Shown here: positions 1-9,130 of the stretch, in pieces | How positions within the stretch are numbered: position 1 is the stretch's first letter | Layout of the letters: the number at the start of each line of letters is the position of its first letter | NCBI GenBank assembly: GCA_964423925.1 | Contig: CAYRGQ010000023.1 | Coordinates: 1 to 50,449 of the forward strand | Direction of reading: 5' to 3' | Length of the DNA stretch: 50,449 nt | Origin: CAYRGQ01 sp964423925 | GTDB lineage: Bacteria > Bacteroidota > Bacteroidia > Sphingobacteriales > Sphingobacteriaceae | Notes under the pieces: model-generated | What the model was told of the DNA's origin: nothing | Seen by the model: the letters and a program-made list of their open reading frames with translations, nothing else | Databases searched by the model: none | Position numbers and translations under genes: made by a program

Positions 1-380
1 TGCGTATACGGGTATATGGCGAAGAAGGCGGCTTGGAATGGGCGCAAGAAGAACCCAATACACTAATTATAAAACCATTAGATAAGCCTCGCCAGCACTA
101 TCGCACAGCCGTGGGCTACGCAGCTCCCTACACGCTAAGCTCCTTTGCCACCCACAATACGCGCATCCCCTCCGGACACCCTGAGGGCCTGCTCGAAGCA
201 TTCGGTAATATTTACCGCAACTTCGCCCTGACGGTATCGGCAAAAATAGAAGGCCGCCAACCGACTCCTGAAATGCTGGATTTCCCACAGGTGCATGAAG
301 GCGTGCGCGGCATGGCCTTTATCGACAAAGTAGTCGAAAGCAGCAATAGCACCCAGAAATGGATAAAATTTGAGATTTAA
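1..380 (+). CDS. Gfo/Idh/MocA-family oxidoreductase, C-terminal part
   Basis: The reading frame is open from base 3 to the TAA at 378-380, so the gene begins before the window; about 125 residues are visible. The piece matches the C-terminal end of large Bacteroidota Gfo/Idh/MocA dehydrogenases: a strand with YGEEGGLEW, then RIPSGHPEGLLEAFGNIYRN, then FPQVHEGVRGMAFIDKVVES. In this family the GHPEG loop and the terminal GxxxMxFI helix belong to the substrate-binding alpha/beta domain, while the Rossmann NAD(P) domain lies in the unseen N-terminus. Such enzymes oxidise or epimerise sugars and inositols; the substrate cannot be told from this end. A strong terminator follows at once, so it is the last gene of its transcript. 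Family assignment is firm, specificity unknown. Confidence 0.85.
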   Translation, partial: RIRVYGEEGGLEWAQEEPNTLIIKPLDKPRQHYRTAVGYAAPYTLSSFATHNTRIPSGHPEGLLEAFGNIYRNFALTVSAKIEGRQPTPEMLDFPQVHEGVRGMAFIDKVVESSNSTQKWIKFEI

Positions 381-405
381 TCCCATTGTGTCGTACACAC
401 ATAAC

Positions 406-442
406 CCAAGCGCCCCTTTGTTATTTCGGGGCGCTTGGTCGT
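406..442 (+). terminator. Rho-independent terminator after the Gfo/Idh/MocA gene
   Basis: A perfect 11-bp stem (406-416 CCAAGCGCCCC with 428-438 GGGGCGCTTGG), an 11-nt loop, then TCGTTTT. It lies between the stop at 380 and the miaA start at 459. The short, interrupted T tract is the only weak point. Confidence 0.8.
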
Positions 443-458
443 TTTAATCCACCTTGCG

Positions 459-1358
459 ATGGATAGTCCGAGCCCGCTGATTGTTATTCTCGGCCCGACC
501 GCCTCGGGCAAGACACGCTTAGCCGTAGAATTGGCCAAACGGTTCGATGGTGTCATCATCAGCGCCGATTCGCGTCAAATTTACCGCCACATGGACGTCG
601 GTACGGGAAAGGATCTCAACGAATACGGTACCGTGCCCTACCACCTGATTGACATCGTCGAGCCGGGTACCCCGTACAATGTCTCGCAGTACCGCCAGGA
701 TGCCTCCGCTGCTATCCGGCATACCCTGCAGGCCGGCAAGCGTCCGATACTCTGCGGCGGCACCGGACTTTATATACAAACGCTACTGCAAGGCCTCCCC
801 TACAGTGACGTTCCCGTGAACGAAGCACTGCGCGAAGCACTGGAATATCTGCCTACGCCCGAGCTCACCGCTCGCTTATCGCAACTTCCGCTGCCAGCGA
901 ACTACACACCCGACACCAGCACGCGAAAACGCATCATCCGAGCCCTTGAGGTCGCCGCATGGTACGAGCAAAACCCGCAAGGCATCGCCGATACCCCACC
1001 ATTAAACGCCCGCGTGTTTGGCATTGCCGTGTCGCTCGAAGAACGCCGGCAGCGAATTACAGCCCGTCTGAAACAACGCCTGCAGCACGGCTTGATCGAG
1101 GAGGTTCAAGGCCTCCTTGACCGCGGACTCACACCCGAACAACTCATTCGTTATGGGCTCGAATACAAATACGTAACCGCATACCTACTGGGCGAATTGG
1201 ACTACCCAACCCTTTTTGCCCGGCTCAATACGGAAATCCACCGATATGCCAAGCGGCAGATGACCTACTTCCGAAAAATGGAGAAAGATGGTATTTCGAT
1301 TCAATGGGTCAACGCCGTGGATTTCCATCAAATAAGCCAGCAGCTCGCTACCCAGTAA
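459..1358 (+). CDS. miaA: tRNA dimethylallyltransferase MiaA
   Basis: Transfers the dimethylallyl group from DMAPP to N6 of adenosine 37 in tRNAs reading UNN codons (i6A37), the substrate that MiaB (also in this window) then thiomethylates. The 299-residue product has the family P-loop GPTASGKT (residues 12-19), the SADSRQIYRHMDVGTGK block (35-51) with the catalytic Asp/Ser region, GGTGLY (100-105) and the C-terminal RYAKRQMTYFRK segment. The ATG at 459 is chosen because it puts the P-loop about 12 residues from the N-terminus as in homologues; a TTG 24 nt upstream would lie inside the preceding terminator. No Shine-Dalgarno is visible. It is a single gene followed by a 466-nt spacer. Length is normal. 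Confidence 0.96.
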   Translation: MDSPSPLIVILGPTASGKTRLAVELAKRFDGVIISADSRQIYRHMDVGTGKDLNEYGTVPYHLIDIVEPGTPYNVSQYRQDASAAIRHTLQAGKRPILCGGTGLYIQTLLQGLPYSDVPVNEALREALEYLPTPELTARLSQLPLPANYTPDTSTRKRIIRALEVAAWYEQNPQGIADTPPLNARVFGIAVSLEERRQRITARLKQRLQHGLIEEVQGLLDRGLTPEQLIRYGLEYKYVTAYLLGELDYPTLFARLNTEIHRYAKRQMTYFRKMEKDGISIQWVNAVDFHQISQQLATQ

Positions 1359-1824
1359 GCCCCTTCTGCACACACCCCGGTTTCCTGCTTTTACACAACC
1401 GATTGCGCATTTTACGCAACCGTTTGAGTTTATCGCCCACTTTGAAGTCCAGTGCTGTTTGTATAAAATTGCTTTTGGGCAACCATCCCACTATCGTGTT
1501 TTAACTAGCCTTGTATCTAGACAAACACGCGAAAAAGAAGAGACGGTGAGCAGTTGATGCGTGCCTTCTTAGAAGCTGTACCTGTTTTATGATTATGCCG
1601 ACACGTGCAGAATCAATACCCCAAGGGGCAACGCGACACACCAGCAAATTATACGCCTGAAATAGAATGACAAACCGATCATAAACTCAAACAATGTATG
1701 ACGAAACATTTACAGAACACCACACCCAAGGCACTACATAGCAGTTAGCTACGCGGCCCCACGGCCTTCACGGCCAGCGACATCATCAAACTATCAAATT
1801 CACCTTAGTTACTTATTAACAATT
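1359..1824. other. 466-nt spacer upstream of susC
   Basis: No convincing coding sequence. It holds an imperfect direct repeat at 1389-1422 (listed separately) and then AT-richer sequence leading to the susC start. I see no clear terminator for miaA and no full TTTG-N19-TAnnTTTG promoter. SusCD operons are often driven by ECF sigma factors or hybrid two-component regulators, so a non-consensus promoter is expected. A reading frame at 1304-1504 has no protein-like features. Confidence 0.6.
1389..1422 (+). repeat. Direct repeat, 13 bp, 21-bp period, upstream of susC
   Basis: TTTTACACAACCG (1389-1401) recurs as TTTTACGCAACCG (1410-1422), one mismatch, with starts 21 bp apart, two helical turns. 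Two same-face direct half-sites are typical of AraC/HTCS-type activator sites. It is about 400 nt from the susC start and 30 nt from the end of miaA, so a role in sus control is only an inference. Confidence 0.4.
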
Positions 1825-4800
1825 ATGGAACACATTCTTTTCGCTAAGGCGCAGGGACAGGGGCAATTCCCGGCTCGGTCATCGCGTGCGATTCCAGTAA
1901 TGAAGCCAGTACTCTTGCTGTGCCTCGCACTGTCCTTCGCAGCGCAGGCGCTAGCCATCGAGGTACGCCCTGCCGCCGCTGTTCATGAGACGAGGCCGCA
2001 AAGCACCGAGGTGCGGGGAACGGTTCGGGACACCTCCGGCGCTATCCTTCAAGGCGTCAGCGTCCTAGTAAAAAACCACCAGGGACAAGGCACAACTACC
2101 GATATTAACGGACGTTTCATCCTAGATGTACCTACGGGCGCAACCTTAGTCTTTACCTTTGTGGGCTACTTGACGCAAGAAGTTCCCGTCAATGGGCGGG
2201 AAGTTGTTGACGTCGTACTCTCCGAAGACGTTACCGGACTAGAGGAAGTTGTAATCGTAGGCTTTGGGACACAGAAAAAACAAAGTGTAGTCGGCGCCCA
2301 AGCTACCATTAAACCCCAAGAGCTAAAAGTGCCGGTACGAGACCTTACCACAGCGATTGCCGGACGCTTGGCCGGTGTAGTGGCGACTCAACGGGGCGGC
2401 GGCCCCGGCAACGACGGTGCTAACCTGTTCATCCGGGGAGTAGGAACATTTGCCTCGAGCCCCCAGGGCCCGCTCCTAGTCGTTGACGGCGTCCCTGATC
2501 GCGCAATCAACAACATCGACCCAGAGGACATCGAGAGTTTTACGGTATTGAAAGACGCAACCGCAACGGCTGTGTACGGGACCCGGGGAGCCAACGGTGT
2601 AATCCTCATCAATACAAAAAAAGGACGTGCTGGCAAGCCGCAGATTAATGCCGAAGTAAACCAAGCCGTCAACCGATTCACCTTCCTGCCCGACTTTATC
2701 GATGGCCCCACCTTCATGGATCTGTTTAATGAAGGCCTTGAGATGCGTGGCCGTGCGCCCCTTTATACGGAGGAGCGCATTGCGCGCCACGCTAGCGGGG
2801 AAGACCCGGACCTCTACCCCAACGTGGACTGGTACGATGTGCTGTTCAACAAATACGGCAGCAACAACCGCGCAACCCTCAACGTGAATGGTGGATCCGA
2901 AAACGCCACCTACTATATTTCCGCAGGATATTTTGGCGAGGTGGGCCAGTTTAAGCGCGACGACGTACAAACCTACAATTCAACACTACGTTTAGACCGG
3001 TTCAACTTTACCAGCAACGTAGACGTTAACGTCACGCGCACTACCAAACTCGCACTCGGCGTCAACGGCTTCATCACAAACTTAAATAGACCGGCCTTCG
3101 GCGTTAATGATATATTCGGGCTGGCGACGAGCTCTGCACCACATATCATCCCTCCGCAGTACTCAAACGGACAATGGCCGCAGCTGGCAGGCACCCTGCA
3201 AAGCCCCTACATGGCGCTCACGCAATCGGGCGTCGTCAATTCGTATGATAACACGGTGCGTTCAAACATCCGCGTGACACAGGATCTTAACATGTTGCTG
3301 GACGGATTGAGCGCTACGGGTATGTTTGCGTTTGACGTTAACGTGAACAACAACCTGACACGGGCGCGAACGCTACAGACCTATTGGGCTACTGGGCGTA
3401 ATGACGAAGGCGAGCTCATCACCGATATCACGCACGCGGGATCAAATGCACTCGGCTTTGCCCTCAGCCGCTATGGAGACAGGCGCTTCTACACCGAGGG
3501 CGCCGTCAACTACAGCAACCGCTTCGATAACCACGATGTTTCCGGTATGTTGCTTTTCAACCAGTCCGACTATAGCGATGCGACCAGCCGCGTGGGTACC
3601 TATACGGCAGCCATCCCTTACCGCCAGCGCAACATCGTAGGCCGTGCCAACTACGGCTATGCCGACAAGTACTATGCGGAAGCCAACTTCTCCTACTCCG
3701 GCTCGGATAACTTCGTGCCTAGTGAACGCTACGGGTTCTTCCCTTCGTTTGGTGTAGGCTGGGTCGTATCGAACGAATCCTTCTTTGAACCGATCCGTGA
3801 CGTCATGCAGCACTTCAAGCTCCGCTATACGTATGGACTATCCGGCAACGCCGCTGTCGATAACCCGAACTTGCGTTTCCTTTACCTCACCACAATCGGC
3901 AGCGCTGGTGGCTACACATTCGGCGTGCCCGGATCGACGCGCAGCTTCACCGGCTATAACGAGTCGCGCGTGGGAGGCAACGTACGTTGGGAAACGTCAT
4001 ATCGTCAGAACCTGGGGGTGGAAATGAACTTCCTGAATAATGACCTGCAACTGATTGTCGAACTATTCCGCGAAAAACGGGAAGGCATCCTCCTCCCCAA
4101 TTATGTGATTCCCTACATGTCCGGATTCACCGTTGGCAACATCCCGTATAACAACATTGGTAAGACCAACAACCGCGGTATCGACGCTACGCTGGATTAC
4201 AACCACAACTGGACGGAAAAGAACTTCTTTTCATTCCGCGGCACCTTCAACTACAACAAGAACTTGGCGGTTTTTGATGGATTGCCACCGTGGAGATACC
4301 CTTATCTGGATCGCATCGGCCAACCCATCAGCCAACGCTTCGGCTACATCGCTACGGGCTTGTTCCAAAGCCAGGAAGAAATTGACAACGCGGCCGCGCA
4401 GGCAGGCGATGTACGCGTGGGCGATATCCGATACAAAGACCTCAATGGCGACGGGATAATCAATAGCAACGACCAAACGGCTATTGGCTACGGGCATGTG
4501 CCTCGTATCGTCTACGGCCTCAACTTCGGTGCTGGCGTAGCGGGCTTTGATCTCAGCCTATTCTTCCAAGGCGTAGGTATGGTCGACTTCAACTACGCAA
4601 GCGGTTTCGGCACGACACCATTCTCCCAGGGCGCCACCTACGGCAACATGTACAGTCAAGTACTCGACCGCTGGACACCAGACAATCCGAACCCAAGACC
4701 TTTTTATCCAAGACTATCGACTAGCCAAGATGCTACGACAAATTATTATACCAGCACGTGGTGGATACAGCGAGCAGACTACCTGCGCCTGAAACAGGCG

Positions 4801-4998
4801 GAACTGGGCTATACATTCTCCGACAAAGCGTTACTGCAGCGCTTGGCCATCCAACGGTTGCGTATCTACGTCAACGGCACGAACCTCTTCACCATTTCGC
4901 CCTGGAAATTCTGGGATCCGGAATTGGGAGATGGCCGTGGCGCGGTTTACCCCAACATAACCACCTACAACCTGGGTGTTCGTATCAACTTTCAATAA
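1825..4998 (+). CDS. susC-like: SusC/RagA-family TonB-dependent outer-membrane receptor
   Basis: Imports an oligosaccharide or similar ligand across the outer membrane with TonB energy. The 1057-residue protein shows, in order: a long charged N-region and hydrophobic signal segment (about 26-44), a carboxypeptidase-D regulatory-like domain (62-135, with DTSGAILQGVSVLVK and GRFILDV), the TonB-box-like EEVVIVGFGTQKK (140-152), a plug domain (165-270, with the hallmark LLVVDGVP and TVLKDATATAVYGTRGANG) and a 22-strand beta-barrel ending NLGVRINFQ with terminal aromatic residues. An ATG at 1900 would start just before the hydrophobic core; 1825 is kept because long N-regions are common in this family. 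The susD gene follows after 9 nt. Ligand unknown, since no enzyme genes accompany it. Confidence 0.95.
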   Translation: MEHILFAKAQGQGQFPARSSRAIPVMKPVLLLCLALSFAAQALAIEVRPAAAVHETRPQSTEVRGTVRDTSGAILQGVSVLVKNHQGQGTTTDINGRFILDVPTGATLVFTFVGYLTQEVPVNGREVVDVVLSEDVTGLEEVVIVGFGTQKKQSVVGAQATIKPQELKVPVRDLTTAIAGRLAGVVATQRGGGPGNDGANLFIRGVGTFASSPQGPLLVVDGVPDRAINNIDPEDIESFTVLKDATATAVYGTRGANGVILINTKKGRAGKPQINAEVNQAVNRFTFLPDFIDGPTFMDLFNEGLEMRGRAPLYTEERIARHASGEDPDLYPNVDWYDVLFNKYGSNNRATLNVNGGSENATYYISAGYFGEVGQFKRDDVQTYNSTLRLDRFNFTSNVDVNVTRTTKLALGVNGFITNLNRPAFGVNDIFGLATSSAPHIIPPQYSNGQWPQLAGTLQSPYMALTQSGVVNSYDNTVRSNIRVTQDLNMLLDGLSATGMFAFDVNVNNNLTRARTLQTYWATGRNDEGELITDITHAGSNALGFALSRYGDRRFYTEGAVNYSNRFDNHDVSGMLLFNQSDYSDATSRVGTYTAAIPYRQRNIVGRANYGYADKYYAEANFSYSGSDNFVPSERYGFFPSFGVGWVVSNESFFEPIRDVMQHFKLRYTYGLSGNAAVDNPNLRFLYLTTIGSAGGYTFGVPGSTRSFTGYNESRVGGNVRWETSYRQNLGVEMNFLNNDLQLIVELFREKREGILLPNYVIPYMSGFTVGNIPYNNIGKTNNRGIDATLDYNHNWTEKNFFSFRGTFNYNKNLAVFDGLPPWRYPYLDRIGQPISQRFGYIATGLFQSQEEIDNAAAQAGDVRVGDIRYKDLNGDGIINSNDQTAIGYGHVPRIVYGLNFGAGVAGFDLSLFFQGVGMVDFNYASGFGTTPFSQGATYGNMYSQVLDRWTPDNPNPRPFYPRLSTSQDATTNYYTSTWWIQRADYLRLKQAELGYTFSDKALLQRLAIQRLRIYVNGTNLFTISPWKFWDPELGDGRGAVYPNITTYNLGVRINFQ

Positions 4999-5007
4999 TA
5001 GACAGCC

Positions 5008-6843
5008 ATGAAAAGGAAAAACACTATAAAATCAACATTGTATGCGCTATGCGGATCACTGTTGTTGTTTCCGGTTAGTTGCAAAAAAGGGTATTTCGAC
5101 ACCCAACCGGACAATATTGTCAGCGTAGAGGAAATCTTTGCTAACAGGGGCCAAACGGAGCGCTGGTGGGCTGGTTTATACACCAACATTCCCGACATAT
5201 GGGACCAGCCTTATAACTTTTTCTATAGCATCATCACCGACGAGATGGATGCCAGCAACTGGACGAACCCAGGCATGAACAGTGGGGCGATCAACGCTGA
5301 TGGGACGCCGTCAAATTTCTCGGCGCTCTACGAGCGCATCCGTCTAGCGACCATCTTCTTGGAACGTGTCGATGACAACCAAGAGATACGAAGCATGGCT
5401 AATGGCGACCAGATCATCCGCAATTACAAAGGCGAGGCCCGTTTCCTGCGCGCCTACTACCATTGGCTACTTATGAAGCAGTTGGGCCCCATCGTCATCG
5501 CACCTACGGTCTCAGCGTCTCCAGAAGACAACTTCCAAGTACCCCGCAGTACCTGGGACGAATGCGTCGCATTCGTACTATCAGAAATTGCCCTTGCCAA
5601 ACAGGACCTGCCGGTCGACTATTACTTGCAAGGCACCACCCAAATCGATGGCGTGGAGGTAGGACGGATCAACCAGATCATCGCGACAGCGGTGGAATCT
5701 CAGATCCTGCTTTATCATGCCAGCCCACTGTTTAACGGCAATACGGAGCTGGCCGACTTCCGAAACCTTGACGGTACGGTGCTAATCAACCAATCGTATG
5801 ACGCGTCGCGCTGGGCTACGGCAGCGACCGCAGCTAAGACAGCCATCGACCTCGCCGAAGCGAACGGAAAAGCCCTCTTTAAAGTGGCCCACGAAGATCC
5901 CTTCCGCGCAGGTTTCCTGTCCAGCCGCGATTTATTCTGGGACGGTTGGCGCACGGAGGGTCTCTGGCTGCGCCCTAGCGCTAATAACTATCAGTGGGAA
6001 ATCCACGCCGCTCCGCGCTCTACGGCCGGAACAGCGTATAATGGCCTTGCCGTGGTGCAACAACTCGTCGACGATTTCCGTATGGCCGATGGAACGTCCA
6101 TCGCGGAGAACAGCGCCTACAATGAGAATACCTACGTTAACGAAGGTAATGCGTACTATGCAGCGGGCACCAATACAATGTACACAAACCGCGAACCGCG
6201 TTTCTACGCGTATGTAACGTTTAACGGCTCGGTCAGCCCCACCGCTCCGAAGCCGGGCGTGGAGAACTCACGCGTTGAGTTTTTCAACACGGGCACCTCG
6301 GGCAAATCCGCTTCCCCGCGCGATTGGCCTAAGACCGGCTACACCGCACGGAAAAACTTACATCCGACGTTCAGCGTCAACCCCGGTATTAACGTAGCAC
6401 GGCCGGCGATGCTCATACGGCTTGCCGAGCTTTACCTCAACTATGCCGAAGCGCTCAACGAAGCAGAACCCGGACATCCCGACATCCTTACCTACTTGAA
6501 CGCTGTGCGAAACCGTGCGGGATTGGCCGACTTGCCAGCTGGCCTTAACCAAGCCCAAATGCGGGACGAAATACGCCGCGAGCGGCGCATTGAGCTTTCA
6601 TTCGAAGGCCACCGTTATTTCGACGTGCGCAGGTGGAAAATCCCGAACCTACCCGGCTCTAACCAAGGTGGCGTGTACGAAGGCATGAACATGGATGCAG
6701 GAACTTCCCTTTCCGACCCTGCGTTCCATACACGCGTACCAGCCTTCTCCCGCACGCCATGGCAGCGCCGATACTATTTTATGCCGTACGGACAGAACGA
6801 GATGGACCGCAACAAACAATTGGTTCAATTCCCCGGGTATTAA
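5008..6843 (+). CDS. susD-like: SusD/RagB-family nutrient-binding outer-membrane lipoprotein
   Basis: Surface lid protein that forms the 'pedal bin' complex with SusC and binds glycan at the cell surface. The 611-residue product starts with a lipoprotein signal ending in FPVSC (Cys25), followed by YFDTQPDNIVSVEEIF, the usual SusD N-terminus. TPR-like helices follow (RFLRAYYHWLLMKQLG near 150), and the C-terminal half carries the family landmarks LIRLAELYLNYAEALNEA, YLNAVRNRAGL and RRERRIELSFEGHRYFDVRRW. It follows susC by 9 nt and has no strong Shine-Dalgarno, consistent with translation within one operon. Family certain; ligand unknown. Confidence 0.96.
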   Translation: MKRKNTIKSTLYALCGSLLLFPVSCKKGYFDTQPDNIVSVEEIFANRGQTERWWAGLYTNIPDIWDQPYNFFYSIITDEMDASNWTNPGMNSGAINADGTPSNFSALYERIRLATIFLERVDDNQEIRSMANGDQIIRNYKGEARFLRAYYHWLLMKQLGPIVIAPTVSASPEDNFQVPRSTWDECVAFVLSEIALAKQDLPVDYYLQGTTQIDGVEVGRINQIIATAVESQILLYHASPLFNGNTELADFRNLDGTVLINQSYDASRWATAATAAKTAIDLAEANGKALFKVAHEDPFRAGFLSSRDLFWDGWRTEGLWLRPSANNYQWEIHAAPRSTAGTAYNGLAVVQQLVDDFRMADGTSIAENSAYNENTYVNEGNAYYAAGTNTMYTNREPRFYAYVTFNGSVSPTAPKPGVENSRVEFFNTGTSGKSASPRDWPKTGYTARKNLHPTFSVNPGINVARPAMLIRLAELYLNYAEALNEAEPGHPDILTYLNAVRNRAGLADLPAGLNQAQMRDEIRRERRIELSFEGHRYFDVRRWKIPNLPGSNQGGVYEGMNMDAGTSLSDPAFHTRVPAFSRTPWQRRYYFMPYGQNEMDRNKQLVQFPGY

Positions 6844-6879
6844 CAGAGGAAACGTGTAGTTTTTAAAAGAAAACGAATC

Positions 6880-7842
6880 ATGAAAACACAGAATATATAC
6901 ACATGGCTGCTTATGGGCCTATCCACGGCATTTTTTGCATGCAACGATGATGTTCCTCCGTATGAGGAACTGACGGACTCGAAGGAGGGCGCGGCGGTGT
7001 TTATTGCAAAGGCCCACGACGGCCATCAGCACCTGACCATTTTCCCGTATACCGACGAAAGAAGCGTGCAGTTTGGCGTGGGCTTCGGCGCAGTGGGTCT
7101 GCCCGCGTCCGACATTGGGATTACGTTGGCGGAGGACCTACAGGCGTTTGACAGCCTAAACGTGATCCGGGAGCTAAACGGGTTGCCTCCCTATGAGCGA
7201 TTCCCGCAGGGGGCTTATCAAATCGATAAGTTAAACCTGACGATTCCGAAAGGCGGCCTATCGTCCGATTTGACGACATTGACCTACATGCCCGAGGCGT
7301 TTGACCCCGAGACGGACTATCTCCTGCCGTTGAGCATCGAAAGTGCATCGGGTTATAGTATAAACCCCGCTACGAAAACCATTTTCTTCATTGCGCCCAA
7401 GCTACAGGAACGCCGTGCCAACACGAGCGGTTGGGTGGGCACAGCCTCTTCGGAGCAGGACAATGGCTGGGAGAATACAGGATTGGCGTCAGCGCTCCTA
7501 GACGGGGACCTGAACACAATCTGGCATTCGCAGTACAGTCCGGCGCGCCCGGGTTACCCGCACTGGTTAAGCTTCGAGATGCCGGCTCCGACATACGTGA
7601 CGAAAGTTGCGGTGGCGCCGCGGCAAAATAATGCCAACGGGCCAACCAAATTGAAGCTGGAAGGAAGTGCCGACGGAACCACCTGGTTTGACCTAAGTGA
7701 CGAGCTGGAATTCGATCCCAGCAACAAATCCTTCCAAGAGTACCCAATCGAAGCGCAATATTTGCAGAAAATTCGGTTGAACTTATTGGAAGGCGGTCAG
7801 GACGTTTCCTTCTTGGCAGAATTCGCTGTGTATACCTACTGA
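6880..7842 (+). CDS. DUF1735 + F5/8 type C (discoidin-like) surface lipoprotein
   Basis: Third gene of the sus unit, 36 nt after susD. The 320-residue protein has a lipoprotein signal with Cys21 (FFAC). Residues about 35-165 look like a DUF1735 beta-sandwich (PKGGLSSDLTTLTYMPEAF, DYLLPLSIESASG), the N-terminal domain often found in SusE-position glycan-binding proteins. Residues about 180-320 form an F5/8 type C / CBM32-like fold (VGTASSEQDNGWENTGLASA, LDGDLNTIWHSQY, HWLSFEMPAPTYVTKVAVAPR). Inference: it presents glycan to the SusCD complex on the outer face. No catalytic motif is seen. A strong terminator follows. Confidence 0.85.
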   Translation: MKTQNIYTWLLMGLSTAFFACNDDVPPYEELTDSKEGAAVFIAKAHDGHQHLTIFPYTDERSVQFGVGFGAVGLPASDIGITLAEDLQAFDSLNVIRELNGLPPYERFPQGAYQIDKLNLTIPKGGLSSDLTTLTYMPEAFDPETDYLLPLSIESASGYSINPATKTIFFIAPKLQERRANTSGWVGTASSEQDNGWENTGLASALLDGDLNTIWHSQYSPARPGYPHWLSFEMPAPTYVTKVAVAPRQNNANGPTKLKLEGSADGTTWFDLSDELEFDPSNKSFQEYPIEAQYLQKIRLNLLEGGQDVSFLAEFAVYTY

Positions 7843-7916
7843 TAGCCGTCTGTGCGGTAGAGCGGGACCCAGTATTGGCTGCAAATGCCCTGCTCCCGGG
7901 CACCGACACGAAGATG

Positions 7917-7952
7917 AAAACGGCAAGGGCAATGTTCCCTTGCCGTTTTTTT
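7917..7952 (+). terminator. Rho-independent terminator of the sus unit
   Basis: A perfect 13-bp stem when the flanking A and T runs are included: 7917-7929 with 7937-7949 (core CGGCAAGGG / CCCTTGCCG), 7-nt loop, seven Ts. Located 75 nt after the last sus gene. Confidence 0.93.
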
Positions 7953-8202
7953 GTTTTACAGACCAGTCAGTCTTTGGAAAGCGCTAGCGCAAACGTGGAA
8001 TGTCGCTCATAGTAGGATAAACGGGATTATTTCCCGTTTCGTCATCGTTCGCAAATCCCTCGTACCCTAATGTGTTGAGGTGGGCATGGGCCGCCAGTTT
8101 ACTTCGGATTCGCGGTCAACCACGACATCCTTTCTGTAGCAAACACTCCCTACTGCAAAGCCTGCCCGGAACCTGCTCCCTACCGTATTGTATCCTGACC
8201 GG
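7953..8202. other. Spacer between convergent sus unit and cupin gene
   Basis: With the two flanking terminators this makes a 418-nt gene-free stretch (7843-8260). I see no conserved coding potential; the frame at 8072-8437 runs into the antisense of the cupin gene and has no family features. Confidence 0.6.
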
Positions 8203-8240
8203 CAAAAAAAAAGCGACTCTCAGGTCGCTTTATTATTTTT
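8203..8240. terminator. Bidirectional terminator, mainly for the cupin gene
   Basis: Stem AAAGCGAC (8210-8217) with GTCGCTTT (8224-8231), 6-nt loop. A run of A on the left gives the minus transcript a U tract; on the right the plus strand has TTTATTATTTTT. It lies 20 nt beyond the stop of the minus-strand cupin gene. Confidence 0.85.
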
Positions 8241-8260
8241 ATGTACAGGAGGAGTTTGCG

Positions 8261-9130
8261 CTACCGTACTACTTTCGTCAGCGCGCGTTGTGCCCGCTTA
8301 TTAGCCTGTTGGATTTTGTAACTAAACCAACGGTCCTTGAATATTTTGCGCATGGTATTGTCAAAGTGGCGTGTGATGACGATATTTCGAAATCCTCTCC
8401 ACTTGTCATATGCCTTCGATGGCAATGCCCGCACTGAAATGGAATATCCTTCGGTGACATACTGGATGTAGTGCCACCAACCAGATGGCATAAACAACGT
8501 GTCGCCCGGGTGAATCTCCGCTTCGAACCCATCGAGATACTTCAAGGCGGGGAACTTCTCGTAATCTGGGTTCTTGATGTTGGCAATGCTGTGAAAATTG
8601 TAGGGCAGCTTGTACATCAGGTCCGATTGCTCCAAGGGAAACAGCCACACTTTCTTGATACCCTTATACTGAGTCAGAAATACGTGGGACATGTCGATAT
8701 CGAAGTGGTTTCGTGTGCTCGATCCCTCACCGCCAAAGAACAGGTAAGGAAGCCACTTGAGCACCTTGCCGCCCGTCAAATCATTATAAACCAAATCATT
8801 ATTAAGCTCTGGCTTCAACTTCATCAAGTTGAACAAAAAGATGCGTAAGTCGGTCGGCTCTCGGCTGATCAAGTCGAGATACTCCGAAAACTTCATCTTG
8901 GCAACCGGTGCGCTAGCGGCCCGGTCGTTGGAGGCATCCTCCTTGCCATGGAGGGTCACCACGCTATCTCCGGCTATTTCCTTGAAATAGTCATAATTCC
9001 ATTTCGTCCACGCCGGACTGTCCTTACTGACAAAATCCTTCAATATCACCGGCACGCCCTTATTGAGGTGGTTCGTGATAAATTCGGCGGAACTCATTCC
9101 GGAGACTTTTTCTACTGGTTTTAGCTTCAC
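8261..9130 (-). CDS. FIH-like cupin (Cupin_8/JmjC-type) Fe(II)/2-oxoglutarate hydroxylase
   Basis: A 289-residue soluble protein of the JmjC-like cupin_8 family. The iron ligands are visible: HFD (His142, Asp144) and His220 in PSGWWHYIQY, 76 residues apart, close to the spacing in human FIH. Lys156 in TQYKGIKKVWLFP aligns with the FIH lysine that binds 2-oxoglutarate. FIH-type members hydroxylate Asn, Asp or His side chains of proteins; the target here is unknown. The start is a GTG at 9130; the next ATG would remove the first strand of the fold. It lies downstream of gldN on the same strand but is separated by a terminator and 205 nt, so it probably has its own promoter. Active residues look intact. 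Confidence 0.85.
   Translation of the reverse strand: MKLKPVEKVSGMSSAEFITNHLNKGVPVILKDFVSKDSPAWTKWNYDYFKEIAGDSVVTLHGKEDASNDRAASAPVAKMKFSEYLDLISREPTDLRIFLFNLMKLKPELNNDLVYNDLTGGKVLKWLPYLFFGGEGSSTRNHFDIDMSHVFLTQYKGIKKVWLFPLEQSDLMYKLPYNFHSIANIKNPDYEKFPALKYLDGFEAEIHPGDTLFMPSGWWHYIQYVTEGYSISVRALPSKAYDKWRGFRNIVITRHFDNTMRKIFKDRWFSYKIQQANKRAQRALTKVVR

Noticed and set aside
435..458. Upstream TTG start for miaA
   Set aside because: It lies within the preceding terminator hairpin and would add eight residues not found in homologues.
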